From Bostrychus sinensis (taxonomy: Eukaryota; Chordata; Actinopteri; Gobiiformes; Eleotridae): a stretch of 64,000 nt of DNA. Below the pieces are notes generated by a model. The model did no database searches. It was not told the origin of the DNA and saw only the letters and a list, made by a program, of their open reading frames with translations. The stretch is taken from assembly GCA_020698575.1 (NCBI GenBank), contig CM036244.1:30292034-30356033 (forward strand). Reading direction: 5' to 3'. Shown here one piece after another: positions 25,034-36,783 of the stretch. Numbering within the stretch: the first letter of the stretch is position 1; every line of letters begins with the position of its first letter. Both the position numbers and the translations under genes were made by a program.

Positions 25034-25494
25034 CTTTAAAATCAGTTTCATTATTTAATGTAATTAAATATAATAATATGATATTTAGGCTTCAAATAAG
25101 ATAAACATTGAAACTATATTCAACCTCCCAGCCGCCCACTTTTTGGTCTCAGCCGTCTGGAAACCACTGGAGAACATACAGTAAGCTATAGTACACTATA
25201 AATTAAGGTATATTGGATCCAACTGTAACTAACACTTGGTTGCAGCATATTTGACAAGTTTACTGCTCTGTATTTCTGTTAGCACTTTGCTGAAGTGACT
25301 CACATTGCTACTTTTTAATTATTTTGTTTAATAAAGGGAACATTCTGTGGCCTCAAAGTGTTTTCATACCAGAAGCATGTTTGCTCCAGACTGAGTTGAG
25401 CTTTTCCAGCAAAGTTTGGTTTGAACTTTTGTACTTTTCAGACAAAGAACAGGTGTGAAACTAAAAAAGAGAACAGACTGTGAGGAATGACCAG

Positions 25495-27807
25495 AGGCCT
25501 CATTTATAAAACTGTGCGCGGAATCCTTATTAAAAGTTCACGTAACCCGGAAAGCCAAAAGTAGCAAATCTAAGAAAATATTCACATTTATAAAAGGCTG
25601 CGTACGCACACCTGGACGCAATTTCTCGTTTATAAATCCCACCTGGAAAAGAATCCTGAATGTAAAATGTGAATGTAAACCCACCTCACGTCACGCCCTC
25701 CCCACGTCGCGAATCCACCAAAGAAGGTCAATGCGAAGTGACTTCTGAATGAGATTTAACTAAACATGAGCTGCTAATGAGTGGGGGGTGGGTGGCTCAA
25801 GATGCTCCACGCAGCACAATGCACACACGTGCACCTGTATTGCAAAGTAAATACTGCTTCTCTGACCAACATAACATACAAAATAACATTTTAAAACATA
25901 AAAAGGTGTTTAATTTAGTTGACTGCAACATATTAATTTTGTGTCACTTTTAACCTATGACAGAGGATGTCTCTTTTAATTCAGAATTGTGAAGTACTGT
26001 TTATTTTACACGCTGGACGCGCACAGAGGTCTGAATATGTGTGCACGTGTGTGGGGCAGTGAAAGTCCGGGTGAAAAATGTGTAACAGGAGGAGGACACT
26101 GAACACCGCAGTGTTGTTGTGCGTAATGACAGCAGAGACTATTGAGTTGTGTTTGACACAATGCTTCATGAAAACCACACAGCCCTGTGTAAACTGTTTG
26201 TAGGAGTTGGTTAGACTTATGTCCAGCAATTATTTCATAAAAGCACCCAATTATTCTTCAGGGACCATCCCTGCTTTCTGTTCACCAGGCTCCAACCGGA
26301 CTTTTTACATGGAACAAGTGATGTTGCGCTCCAGTGCACATGCACAAGTGTGCATGTCTTTGAAACCTCCTAACAACACAAATAGTTAATAAAATTAATA
26401 AAAAGTAAACACATTCTGGTGTTTTAAACACCACTTGTGATTAAATGCTCAAACCTTTGTGTAATCCTTAGTTTTTTTAGGTGATACAAAGTGAAAATGA
26501 ACTGTATCAAACATCCACCAAACATGAAACTTCCTTCACTTCTCCATCTCCTGCCTCTGTGTTGTGTCTTTGAAAGGTGCGTATGGCATACACAAGGTCG
26601 AAAGCTTGCGTGGAACTATGCAAAGTTTGAAGTCTGAAAGTTTGATTTTTATAAATACGAATATTGACGCAGAGAGTGGCATACACAAGTTTCAGCCCTC
26701 ATTTTGGTCATATGCAAGCTTTATAATAGGGCCGGGAATCGATAAAAAAATTTTTACTAATTCATTGCAAATCTGAAAAAAAATTTATGGTATTATGAAT
26801 TCAGGTACAAACACAAAATTGTAAATTTAGAACATTTATTTTGAATTAACCTTCACATACTTTACTCTAAACATGTGCAATGCAAACAAAACTTGCAAAG
26901 AAAATAAATTTCTCTTTGAGACCTGTAACTCAGACTAAGTTTGCCTAAATAAGGTACAATCAACAAATACACAAAACTTACCTAAAAAACATGTGTAATC
27001 TCTTTTAGAACTTTAACAAAAATAAGTTTAATTCTTCATTGTATTGTTTATTGTTTTATTGTTTATTATTTAATTAATAACAATTGTTGTGGTTCACAAC
27101 AGTGTAAATACTATGAACTGTGTTACTCCAGTGGTAAATTAACTCATCCTTGCATAGACTGTACTGAAGTCAGACAGTTTGTGGCTCAGATCACGCACCA
27201 TCACGCCCAAAATCCACTTCTCGCGTGTGTTGGTTTATCCAGGTCAAAACTGTAACTTTAGTCTGTATTAAAAAAAAGAGGCGGGGGAGGAGGAGAGGAG
27301 GGCAGTGAAGTGTCGTGCGTTACGTTTCTGATCAGCACTAAACTCAGATCCAATCACCTGTCCGTTCACCGCTGACAGGTGTGTGTTTTCCCATCATGCA
27401 CTGAGCCGTGCAGCCTTCGCAGTTGCTCCTGATGAACTGCGGCGGCTCAGGCGCTGGTCTCGCTGGTCTCTGGATCTCACGGTGACCATCGCACTTGTGA
27501 CATCAGAGCAAGTCAGGAACAAGTCGGACACAAATCTAACCTGAGCACTGCGCACAGACCAACAGTGATCGAAACTCCACAAGTCTGGCTCATCTCAAAC
27601 GCACCTGATGGATGGAAACGGAAATGTGTCGTCTTCTACGCTCGTGCTGGAAGACCCGTGGCGTGTTGCTGCCTCTGTCAGTGTTGTCGTAATATTTTTG
27701 TTGTGATCAAATTAATCGATGCGTCAATTGAAATTAACGCAATCAAATCAATAAATTAACGCACTGCGTTAACACGATAATTTTCCCAGCCCTACTTAAA
27801 TAAGGCC
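25495..27807. mobile_element. PIF/Harbinger-like element, non-coding, interrupted by a hAT element
   Basis: The left end GGCCTCATTTATAAAACTGT continues GCGCGGAATCCTTATTAAAA, and a second internal block reads GGCTGCGTACGCACACCTGG with GACGCAATTTCTCGTTTATA. The right side, read in complement, has matching blocks: ATGCCACTCTCTGCGTCAAT then ATTCGTATTTATAAA, and near the end TTATAAAGCTTGCATA. These (A/T)TTTATAAA-TGCG ends belong to a fish repeat I associate with PIF/Harbinger. No transposase frame is left. The terminal GGCC lies at 27804-27807, beyond an inserted hAT element. The superfamily name is from memory of similar repeats and is the weakest part of this call. Confidence 0.5.
26727..27794. 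mobile_element. ~1.07-kb non-autonomous hAT element nested in the Harbinger-like right end
   Basis: The left terminus is TAGGGCCGGGAATCGATAAA and the complement of the right terminus is TAGGGCTGGGAAAATTATCG, an inverted pair typical of hAT elements with ends like TAGGGCTGGG. The flanks CTTTATAA (26719-26726) and CTTAAATA (27795-27802) could be a diverged 8-bp target duplication (5 of 8). The interior includes a CpG-rich block at 27180-27660 with no homologue I recognise and no transposase. Confidence 0.65.
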
Positions 27808-30800
27808 ACTGAACAGAATCATTGTCTCCACTGAACCAACAGGGCTACAGCTCATTAAGTTTTCAGCCATGGACTTGGTATTTTTATTTTTTTTTTCATT
27901 AAAGTATATCCTTTTTAGTCACATTCACAGATATTACAATTAAGCAGTGTCTTTCAAAGTGAAGCAGTATCAACATTTCTCGGTCTTTATCCCCCTGGAC
28001 TCAAAGTTTCTTTTTCCAACCAAACAAAAGTTAAGATGCATTCAGAAAATGTAGAATCCCTCCAGGTCAGGTGTGAAGACTGACTTTAAATGATTGCCAG
28101 TGGCACTCTTTCACCTGCACATCTCCTGTGTTTACATGCACTGAAATAATAACTCACTACACTGCATCCTGCCAGTTCTCAGCTCTCATTGTTAGCAGCT
28201 AAACTCTAAATAAAGTACTTAAGAAAAACAGAAGAGATGGGAGATTTGGGACAAGCTCCAGTGGATGTATAGTTAATAAATGCAGAAACAAAAAGATGAA
28301 AGTGTCAGTGGGCTGTGAACGGTAGCCTCTTATTGGTGGTTGGCTGCCCCTCGACAGATGGCTCCAGGTGAATCAAGGAGGAGGTGGAACAGTTGGAGGG
28401 TAATATTTTTAAAGTGGATTTTAGATTGCATCAGTTAAAAGTGGCCAAACAAGCCAAGTCACCCATTAAGACAGAACCACAGCAAATACAGTTAATGGAG
28501 GCATCTGACAAAGAGCTGCCCTTCATTTGTCTTTGAGATAGAGACAAATGAAACCATTCAGGAAGCTTTTATTCAACCTCACAGCACAATGTTGTCTTCT
28601 TTTCAGCCACTGGACCTGTTTGATTGTTTTTTCTAACAGCACACTCTGAATGCTGTCTGAAACAGCTGAGCGAGCCTAGCATAAAATCTTTTATGTAAAG
28701 TGAGAAGAACAAGTTACAGGTCAACAGTGTCTTATGCTCTGTTCTCTCAAGGTGAACACTTTGTGTTTTTCTTTACAAACACTTGTCATTATTCTGATGG
28801 ATCAAGACTGATGACTAAATAACAAACAGAGCTGTAGTTTTCGCAGTAAACAAAACACCTGCAGATATTTTTCTGACCTTTTATCAGTTGCTCTCAACAA
28901 GCAGCACAAGTAGCACAGACACAAGTGGATTTGCATATGTCCATAAATCACAAAAACAAAAGAAAAAATAAAACTAACCCTGTCAAACAGTGCACACAAC
29001 AACTGTAATTTGTAAATGCCCTTTAACAATCTGTCATTTTACATCCAGGGCTTAGCAACTATTGTACAAGTCATATGATTAAGACTAATGCTCCATTCAT
29101 GTGGTGTGTTGTGTAAGAAGTAGCTCAACCTGATGCGTTAATAAACTTATTTTCTTTATTTTGTAACTACATCTTCCAAAAGTACATAAACAATAGTTTA
29201 CTTGTTTAATAGACTTTTACACTTAGCTCCCAAGTGGCCCAAAATAAGTGTCTTTGCCAAGTACATCTCTAAATTTAATTGGTTTTCATGTGTTGTTACT
29301 GAAGTCATACAATATCCCTTTCCTTCCAGAAGACAGTTTTTGTGCAGTCTCTTCAGATGTCATGTAGGACTCAACCTACACCATACAGGAATAGTTGAAA
29401 CATGCATCATGTCTTATACAGTAAGCTCTACAGATGCAGCAATAATCACCTGTCGTATGGAGAAGCAGTGCCGTCCACTGCAATGAGAGCAGTGCACTGC
29501 TTTTAACTCCACCCACTGTGCCATTCTGCTGTAGTTTTACATCAAACCAAATCCACATCACATACACCAATTTATCTGACCATGTAACAAAGTGACATGC
29601 CATTTATTGTATGAATAACATATTTCTGTTTATGTGTCGTTGGAACCCTACCAAACAGAGAACATGTTGTGTGTACATTCAGAGAGAGGGAAAGCAGCTG
29701 AAAGCCTGACAATTTTGGTCGTGTGTAATTTGTCATGATTCCTCTCTTTCATGCAGCATGTGCAGAAAACCCAGTGCATGTGACTGGGCCAAAGCAATGT
29801 AGCTGTTTGAGACTTAGCCATTATCTGTTCCCCTGCAGGTAAATCAGGAAATGTTTTCTGCATCAAATCAAACAGTTGGTGAAATTTAAATAGCTTATTT
29901 ATAGTCAAGAAACATAACATCAAATTAGGTTTTGGAAGCAGACAAACATAATTTTTGGAAAGGCCAGACTTATAGGCACCATCTGTTAAATATATGACAA
30001 TGTTTTGTAGTTTTGAAGTATTAGAAAGCAAAGGTCTAATAGTGTAATGCTTCAGCCAAAAGATGTATGTTTCAGATAATGAGCACAGAGACACAAGCTA
30101 AAATGACCTGTTCAGGTCATTAGGTGATTAATTTCTCTTGTACAAAATGGTTTAATGAGAATATTAAACCTCTAAAATTTATTGAGCGTGCTGGCCTTGG
30201 TTAAGGGCAGAACCACTGATTTTATGGCTGATTTTAATTGGACCCTGTGTTTGACATGTTGGATTCCTGCTGATTTGGTAAAAGAACAAAGTCCTTTAAA
30301 ACACAGTGTGAGCTATTTTTTCATTTTAGATGCACACTTTGGGTTTTCTACCCAACAACATGCAGTCATTTCCATCAGCCACAATGTGAGACAATGAGAG
30401 AGGCAGGGAATTTGGGGAAATAGCTTTTTGGCCTTAATAAATAGTCTGTGCTGGCCTTTATCACAATGCGAAGACAAAAGTTCCTTTTTACTGGTATTTA
30501 ATGAGCACCCAACAAGATACACGGTAGAACTAACAAAACAAAATACAATACAACATATTATACACAATACAAGAACATAATATAACCAAGAATTTACAAA
30601 CAAAACACATACCACTTTGGCCTGCTTGTGAGCAAAAGGCTGGTGAATTGAGCTTTATAAACTCTGATTTTATCGCTTAAGATTTTTCTTTGTCGGCTAG
30701 ATCGCTCTAGCAAACCGGAAGACCGGAGGTTATATACACGAAAACAAACGCTCTCAGATTTTTATTAATTACTCAACAGGCTTTAACTTATAAAAAACAA

Positions 30801-30961
30801 ACACCATTACACGTATATGCAATAACAAATAACAAATACAACACTATAAACAAATATAAAATAGATCCAAAATAAACACTGATGTGTGTATGTATCTATC
30901 CTTAACAACAGCGCCATCTATTGCAAATTGCATATAAACTGCACTCTGATACAACTACACA
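27808..30961. other. Non-coding DNA, nothing recognised
   Basis: No exon or element ends that I can defend. The AT-rich stretch 30480-30620 and the stretch 30750-30870, both rich in AAACAAA and ACAATAC runs, look like decayed repeat but lack landmarks. Confidence 0.4.
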
Positions 30962-32365
30962 GGCTGAATCTGAATTCATTAAATTGTACCTCCTACCTCC
31001 TGCTCCTACCTCCTTTCCTTAACCTCTGAAAGCTACGTCATGAGGTCAACAGTAAGACTCCTACAGCAGTAAGGAAAGGCTCTTCAGCGCTCTCTGGAGG
31101 ATTCAAACATCCTAACCTAGCGGCGGAAACAACGAGGGAAGTTGCGTGGACCTACAGCTGTTTAATAAAAACTACAACAACAGGAAATGGACTACAATAA
31201 GCGCACCTTATCCTCCATTGCAGCGCTAATACAGAAATAACCTGAAATCACTCCATATAAGAGAAGATACAGCTCTGTTTAATAAAGAGCTCTGCACTAA
31301 CTCCACAGACTCTAGAATCATCTCTGACTCACAGAAACTCAGGTTTTAAGATGAAACACTGCTGTAATCCACACAGAACAGGCTGTGGTAAATATTCCCT
31401 GAGACTCAGTGACAGCAGCTCTGTCTCTGCTCTGGACAGTCAGCAGCATTAACACTGCCACACTGACGCCGCTGTGGATTTATGCTAATTAGCCACGCGT
31501 TTTTTAAGTTTTCATTCATTCATTTTCTACCGCTTATTCCCGTTAGGGGTTGCAGGTGACTGGAGCCTATCCCAGTAACTTTGGGCCTTAGGTGGGGTAC
31601 ACCCTGGACAGGGGCCAGCTTGTCGCAGGGCTGACACAGAGAAGAACACAGACAGACAACCATTCACTCTCACATTCATTCACTAGGGTCCGTTTAGAGT
31701 CACCAATTCACCTAACACATGCATGTCTTTGGACGGTGGGAGGAAGCCGGAGAACCCGGAGAGAACCCACAGTAACATGCAGAGTCCACCCAGAGAGTTC
31801 GTGTGATGGTGTGTTGGTCGGCCCGGCACTCGAACCCACGTTTTCCTTGCTAGGAGGCGAGAACACTAACTGCTCTGCGTTCTTAAGTTTTGTTTTTCTA
31901 AAATGTAAACAAAAGTGCACAGAGCAGCTACACCTCACAGTGCACAATAATCATTTTTCAGGAGTCAGACATTAGACTCTGTGGAGGCTTTAAGTGTCTC
32001 TTTTATAAAGTGAGGTTTATTCATATCATTTTATGGAATAAAGTCTGAGGCAGTGACACTTTTAACTCATTCCAAAAACTTATCACACGGAGATCGGCCT
32101 CACTCGGTCGAGTTCGGAGAAACCCGGGACTGGGCGCAGTGGATTATGGGATAGCTCCTCGCTCCTCGCTGGATGGTAAGGAACGTCTGAAGCTTCCTAT
32201 GCTAAAGGATCTATTTAAGGAAGCAATGAAACTCCTTTCCCTAACTCCTTCCTTACTGAGAAAACAATCCAGACAGTTGTTATCATAGCAGATGATGACG
32301 TACATCCAGTTATAGCTTAAGGAGCTAGGAAGTTCCTTGACACTTTTCCCTTTTCGGATTCAACC
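30962..32365. mobile_element. ~1.4-kb non-autonomous DNA element with a nested SINE-like repeat
   Basis: The ends are inverted: GGCTGAATCTGAA at 30962-30974, and GGTTGAATCCGAA as the complement of 32353-32365 (11 of 13). Subterminal similarity continues: TACGTCAT and CAGTAAGGAA occur on both sides in inverted orientation, and both ends are rich in CCTCC/TCCTT. No transposase frame is present. A SINE-like repeat sits in the middle at 31513-31885, so the original element was about 1 kb. The superfamily is not resolved. Confidence 0.5.
31513..31885 (-). mobile_element. SINE-like ~370-bp fish repeat
   Basis: On the minus strand it starts with a tRNA-like head (GAGCAGTTAGTGTTCTCGCC) and has a good B-box (GGGTTCGAGTGCC at 31831-31843). 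It then carries the highly typical blocks CTTCCTCCCACCGTCCAAAG, ACATGCATGTGTTAGGTGAA and CAGGGTGTACCCCACCTAAG. It ends in a (GAAT)n-type tail next to GCGGTAGAAAATGAATG. It is related in its head to the repeat at 23336. Open frames reported across this span on either strand are by-products of the repeat. Confidence 0.8.
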
Positions 32366-34275
32366 ATAGTCTCTATGTGTGAGAAGTCACAGCATAACAA
32401 TAATGTGAAAAATTAAACCATTTAAAAGACTATTAAGACTGCCACTCAACCGCTGAGCATAATTATAAGGCTGGCCTAAAGAAGCTTCCATAAAATTTAA
32501 GTATTGTGAAGTGTGAAGAAACACAAAGAGCTTCGAAGAGAATTCAGTTAAATAAGTTGAGACACAACAGTAATATTAAAGATCTCTTCCAAGTTTGTTT
32601 TGAATGAATGCTAATGATATGGGCTTCACTTAAATTGGCCACAGTTATTCAGTACTGACAATATTTTCAGCCTCCATATAAAAATAATCAGCTGCTGCTA
32701 ACTTACAAATTATCTGAGTGGAATATGAAAATAGTCTAGATTGAAGGATGGTGTGCATTATCATTTTCTGTCATTATCTGTGGCGTGTAACTTATCTCAG
32801 TGTTAGTATCAGGCCCAGTGTGGTCGTGAAGCGTCTGGGAACAGCATGTCAAAGTGATTAGAAGTGAATTTAGAGCAGTGTCGGAGCGGTGAGCTGCAGG
32901 TCATCAGTGATGTTGTAGCCCCAGGAAGCCCCCAGCCTGGGAGCAGCACGTTCACACACTGTACACAGCGGTTGGCTCTAATCAACCTGTTAAATGGCAC
33001 AGGGCTCATCTTAGACAGCTGCTGCTCATGTTATTGCAATGAAAAAACTCCTTTAGTGCAGACTCACACCAGCACAGTGCCAAGAAGCTACACCTGTCAT
33101 GAGTCAAACTGCATCTATTCTACTTCCACTGATATAAGCCATACTACAGCACGTCCCCTCACCCAAACACTGACACATACATATTCATCAACACACGGTG
33201 GGCCTATGGGTGCTATGTGCAGTAGAATAACTTCAGACAAAAAAAAAAAAAAAATTACTGTCCTCACATCCATAATGTGAAATGCCTTGTTAAAAGAGCC
33301 TTTTGATGCGCCTTTTCATGACTCATGACCTTATCCTAAACGTGGATGGTCTTCCCATTCTGGCCTGCAAGTCTTTCTACAAATGTTATTAACTTATATC
33401 AGCCGTATTGATCAACTAACTTTACATTCATCAATCATGAGGTTAGAGCCAACGTTTCCAGTGTCCTCCCCGGTTACACATCTGAAATTAATATCCTTGT
33501 GGGAATTCTGGTGTCTGTGTGGAGTCTGCATCTGTCAGAGTGAGAAATGATAAGAGTTTCAGAGTTGTGAAGGTCTACTCAGTCAAGTCTGCATTGACTT
33601 GCTTTAAAAGGTGAAATAAATGACAGCTATATTGTTAATGAAGACTCTCTCTCTGAGGAGCCTCCACTGTTTTCCTATTAAGTCAGTCCCGGATTTCCGA
33701 CACAAAGGCTTCTGCCAAAAACCTTCCAGCACAAATCGTTAATAGCACTAACTGAAATATTATCTCTGGTGCTTCACACAAATGCCCAGGCAAGCCCCTG
33801 ATAATTGCAGACAGATTATGGCACAGACAATGTGATTGTTAACCACTAACTCCACCATCTGTTCCAAAAGCACTAGCACTGCACTAGTTAGCAACCCTTG
33901 AGTGCAGCACAGTGGGACGTCGCCATGCTGCTAATGCGGGGGGTGTTTAGTGGCCTTATCTTTATCATAGCATCTCTGTCAGGTTCAGGGCAGGTGATAC
34001 TGTGTGAGTGATGTACACATCAACTGCCTGTCCACCTCAGAGATAGATCTGCTTCTTCATCCTGAGATTTCACACTGGATAAAAAGACAGAAAATATCGC
34101 TGGGAGTAAATTGGTAAAACAGCAGTGGAGAAGGGAAGAGACATGGCGCTGCATAAAAAGATATCGCCATTAACCATTCATAAACCTACAGGTACGATAA
34201 TTATAATGCAAACAATAAAATACCCTTTTGACTTTGAGGTCAGTGACCCATAATTATCAAACTTGGGTACACCAA
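32366..34275. other. Non-coding DNA; poly-A tract and a candidate conserved stretch
   Basis: A run of A lies at 33239-33255. The stretch 33590-33880 is repeat-free and reads like conserved non-coding DNA (CTGATAATTGCAGACAGATT, AATGTGATTGTTAACCAC), which is inference only. The open frame at 32864-33280 has no recognisable domain. Confidence 0.35.
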
Positions 34276-34331
34276 AAATCCCAAAACTTCCCTGGCTATG
34301 GGCGCCCAAAGCCAGGGAACTTTTGGGATTT
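34276..34331. repeat. 56-bp near-perfect palindrome
   Basis: The two 28-base halves (34276-34303 and 34304-34331) are reverse complements with two mismatches and no spacer; the centre is GGGCGCCC. The outer arms are AAATCCCAAAACTTCC on the left and GGAACTTTTGGGATTT on the right. It could extrude a cruciform or form a long hairpin RNA. No terminal-repeat family is recognised. Confidence 0.9.
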
Positions 34332-35394
34332 ATCAGTATGCATGTGGGTGTACAGTACACTGAAACCTGACGCCAGGTCTGGATGTTGTGTACATAATAC
34401 ACAAATTTCAAATCAGCACCAAACTGCACAGAAAACTATTAATAAGAGCATAAAAGGCATTGCCAAATTACATCTATTTAATATTACAGTCCTGTGGAAC
34501 AAAAAATGTACTTTAAATATTTTAGTCAGGGCCATATATTGAGCAGCACGAGCTGTCTGTAAAGTTTCTGTGTTTTCTCAGCTTTGATGAGGCTGTTTTT
34601 GATAAAAGTGTAAAACACCCATGCAAAAATATTGTTGCAGAGCTAAATAGGAAATTGTGGTTGCTTTAAGCATAAAAACGTGTAAAAAAAAAGTGTAGCT
34701 CCTCAGACAGAACATGGAATTGAACTCGGTGCGCACTGCAGCCGCCTGCCCAGAGCCGAGGTCACTGTGCACTATTACCCCTGACAAGGCACACTCAGAC
34801 CAGGGAGCAGCAGCCGTCAGCACTGGTGAGGTCAGAGACGTCCTGGAGAGACAGGTAAGACGAGTTCTGTCACAAATAAAGAACCGTTATCTACTTTTAT
34901 TTCTGTTAATGTTTGAGTAAACCTGGACGGGGATAGTTTCAATCCAGCGCCTCGCAGACAGAAATGAGCGTGTGCACTGTTGCGGCTGTTGGTCTGAGCG
35001 GTCTGAGTGTAGCCCGTCCTCCGTGCATGTGCCTAGTCCCGGGGTAAAGCACTGTTCAGACAGAGATACCTGCAGCCAATGCAAACGCGCCCCCGCCTTC
35101 CTCCACTGAGTCCGAGCTGAACCACAGCCACTCACCGCAGGTCCAGGCTCGGTCTGGGTCTGTTATGGCTATGGTTCTTTTACATCTCTTGTAATTAACG
35201 CTCAACACGTTGTCAAACATCTGTGTATTAGAAATGATGAATTAAATAATACTGTTAGGCTGATATTGTCCACAGTATTTATAAGATTCAAATTGTGAAT
35301 GTGTTTTTAGATATCAAGATAAAATAATAAAATTAAACCTAAAAATTTCCATGTATCAAACAATGTCAATTTTATTCCTTGCATATTTATGTGT
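34332..35394. other. Non-coding DNA with a CpG-rich patch (34715-35150)
   Basis: The patch contains several CpG sites (GCAAACGCGCCCCCGCC, GTTGCGGCTGTTGGTCTGAG) and a CAGGTAAGA sequence at about 34852-34860 that resembles a splice donor. On the minus strand CCGAGTTCAATTCC (about 34712-34725) resembles a tRNA B-box, so a SINE remnant is an alternative. I cannot decide between a small CpG island, a non-coding first exon and a repeat. Confidence 0.3.
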
Positions 35395-35610
35395 GAAACT
35401 CTGTGAGTGAGGCCTCCTGAATCATGAATATTTAGGGGCGTTTCATTCAAATCACAATTATTTTCAGCCACCAGATTTATCACCAGCTGGTTGTGTGTAT
35501 GCCTGGATTGGAGCGGTACGCACAGTTTCATAAATCCAATGTGCCCTCCACTCTATGCACATTTTTACGCAAGAATCTGTATCCGTTTTTCTGTATCTTT
35601 AATAAATGTG
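35395..35610 (-). mobile_element. Possible Harbinger-like terminal fragment
   Basis: The minus strand has TTTATGAAACTGTGCGTACC, similar to TTTATAAAACTGTGCGCGGA at the left end of the element at 25495, and TTCTTGCGTAAAAATGTGCA. It could be a decayed piece of the same or a related family. No ends are defined. Confidence 0.35.
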
Positions 35611-36044
35611 GTCACTGTGTGCCAGATAAAAGTACAAAGGAAATGGACTAATTAAACTCAGGTAGTGAGGGAGCACAGTGCTTTTGTTCATCAGAAGCCA
35701 CTCTGGAGATGTTTTCAAAATTGATCCTGTTTGTATTACTCTATATACTTCATTGTCCTGGGGCCACTCAATGCATCCGTCTGCTCCCTGGAGTTGATTT
35801 TAGGGATTCTGAAATAAGCTTCTGAAACACCATTTTACGCATGGCAGCCTGTGTTTTCATGTGTCGCTGCTGTGAAGACCTACATCCCACTGCGCCAGTA
35901 CCTGCTCAGACTTCAGTCAAAAATACAAACTGGGCCTAGTGTCCAGCAGCCCACATGTGGCCCGGCGGCTGTGTCTCAGAGCTGCCTCCAAACTGTGAGT
36001 TCTGACGAGTGCTGCAGGAAAATCAGCACCACTTGATGCAGAGC
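35611..36044. other. Non-coding spacer
   Basis: No supported feature. Confidence 0.4.
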
Positions 36045-36052
36045 GTCCAGGG
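36045..36052. repeat. 8-bp target-site duplication, left (GTCCAGGG)
   Basis: Pairs with GTTCAGGG at 36776-36783 (7 of 8), flanking the hAT element. Confidence 0.8.
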
Positions 36053-36775
36053 CAGTGGCGTTTTCTCTTTGATAACAAGGGAAGCTGAGCTTCCCCTAAA
36101 TTTTTTATAAAAAAATTTAGATAAATGGTCCAATATGTACTGTTGCATAAAATCACATATCAAGTTGCATTAAAAGTGCACTAGAGTGTGTTTGATTTGG
36201 TGAATATGCCATTCATTAAGCAGCTGTTTAGTCTGATTCTCTGATGCAATCCTCTCACTTCAGAGCAGCTTGGACGCTGTGTAAACCCCTATTGACGATG
36301 AGCTGCAATGGACTCCTTTGAGACTGCTCAGAGCGTTTTTTTTTTTTTTTTTTTTTTTTCAGAGCAAAAATGCAAGACGCTGATTGGATAAATGCTCCAA
36401 AATTATTCTGCCTGTGGACGCACAGCGTGGGAGTGAATGGAGCAGTGGGCGTACCATGACGTTGGCTGATCGATGATGATTGACAGACAACAGTGAGCGC
36501 CTAAAGTGGCATGCGATGGAGAAACAGAGGAGACAGATGTGAGCTGAAGGAGCCGTGCGGAGTTTAAAGCATGTGATTTACTTTATTTTCACCATTTGTA
36601 CAGACTACACTGTAAATAAACAACAGTTATCGTGCTGTTAAGTTTGTATCTTGTTTTAGTTTTGTTTGTTCATTCATTCAACATTCATTCATCATTGTAG
36701 GGAGACTAGCTGCTAGTTAGCCCAGAATTAAATGTTTTCAGCTTCCCCTGTGTCAAAGACCAGCTGCTGCCACTG
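36053..36775. mobile_element. 723-bp non-autonomous hAT element with 8-bp target duplication
   Basis: The termini are CAGTGGCG at the left and, in complement, CAGTGGCA at the right, matching the CAGTGGCG-type ends of one hAT group. Close to both ends is GGGGAAGCTGA or its relative; the left one extends into the palindrome GGGAAGCTGAGCTTCCC (36079-36095). The flanking octamers GTCCAGGG/GTTCAGGG confirm the insertion footprint. No transposase frame remains. A 24-base T run (36336-36359) lies inside, followed by a moderately CpG-rich segment. Confidence 0.88.
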
Positions 36776-36783
36776 GTTCAGGG
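36776..36783. repeat. 8-bp target-site duplication, right (GTTCAGGG)
   Basis: Right partner of 36045-36052. Confidence 0.8.

Noticed and set aside
31592..31975. 127-codon open frame
   Set aside because: Lies over the SINE-like repeat 31513-31885; the apparent protein is translated repeat.
32864..33280. 138-codon open frame
   Set aside because: No recognisable domain; ends in a poly-A tract coding Lys repeats.
34714..34920. Open frame crossing a donor-like CAGGTAAGA, possible first exon
   Set aside because: No homologue recognised, the frame runs on through the donor, and a SINE-like B-box overlaps its start.
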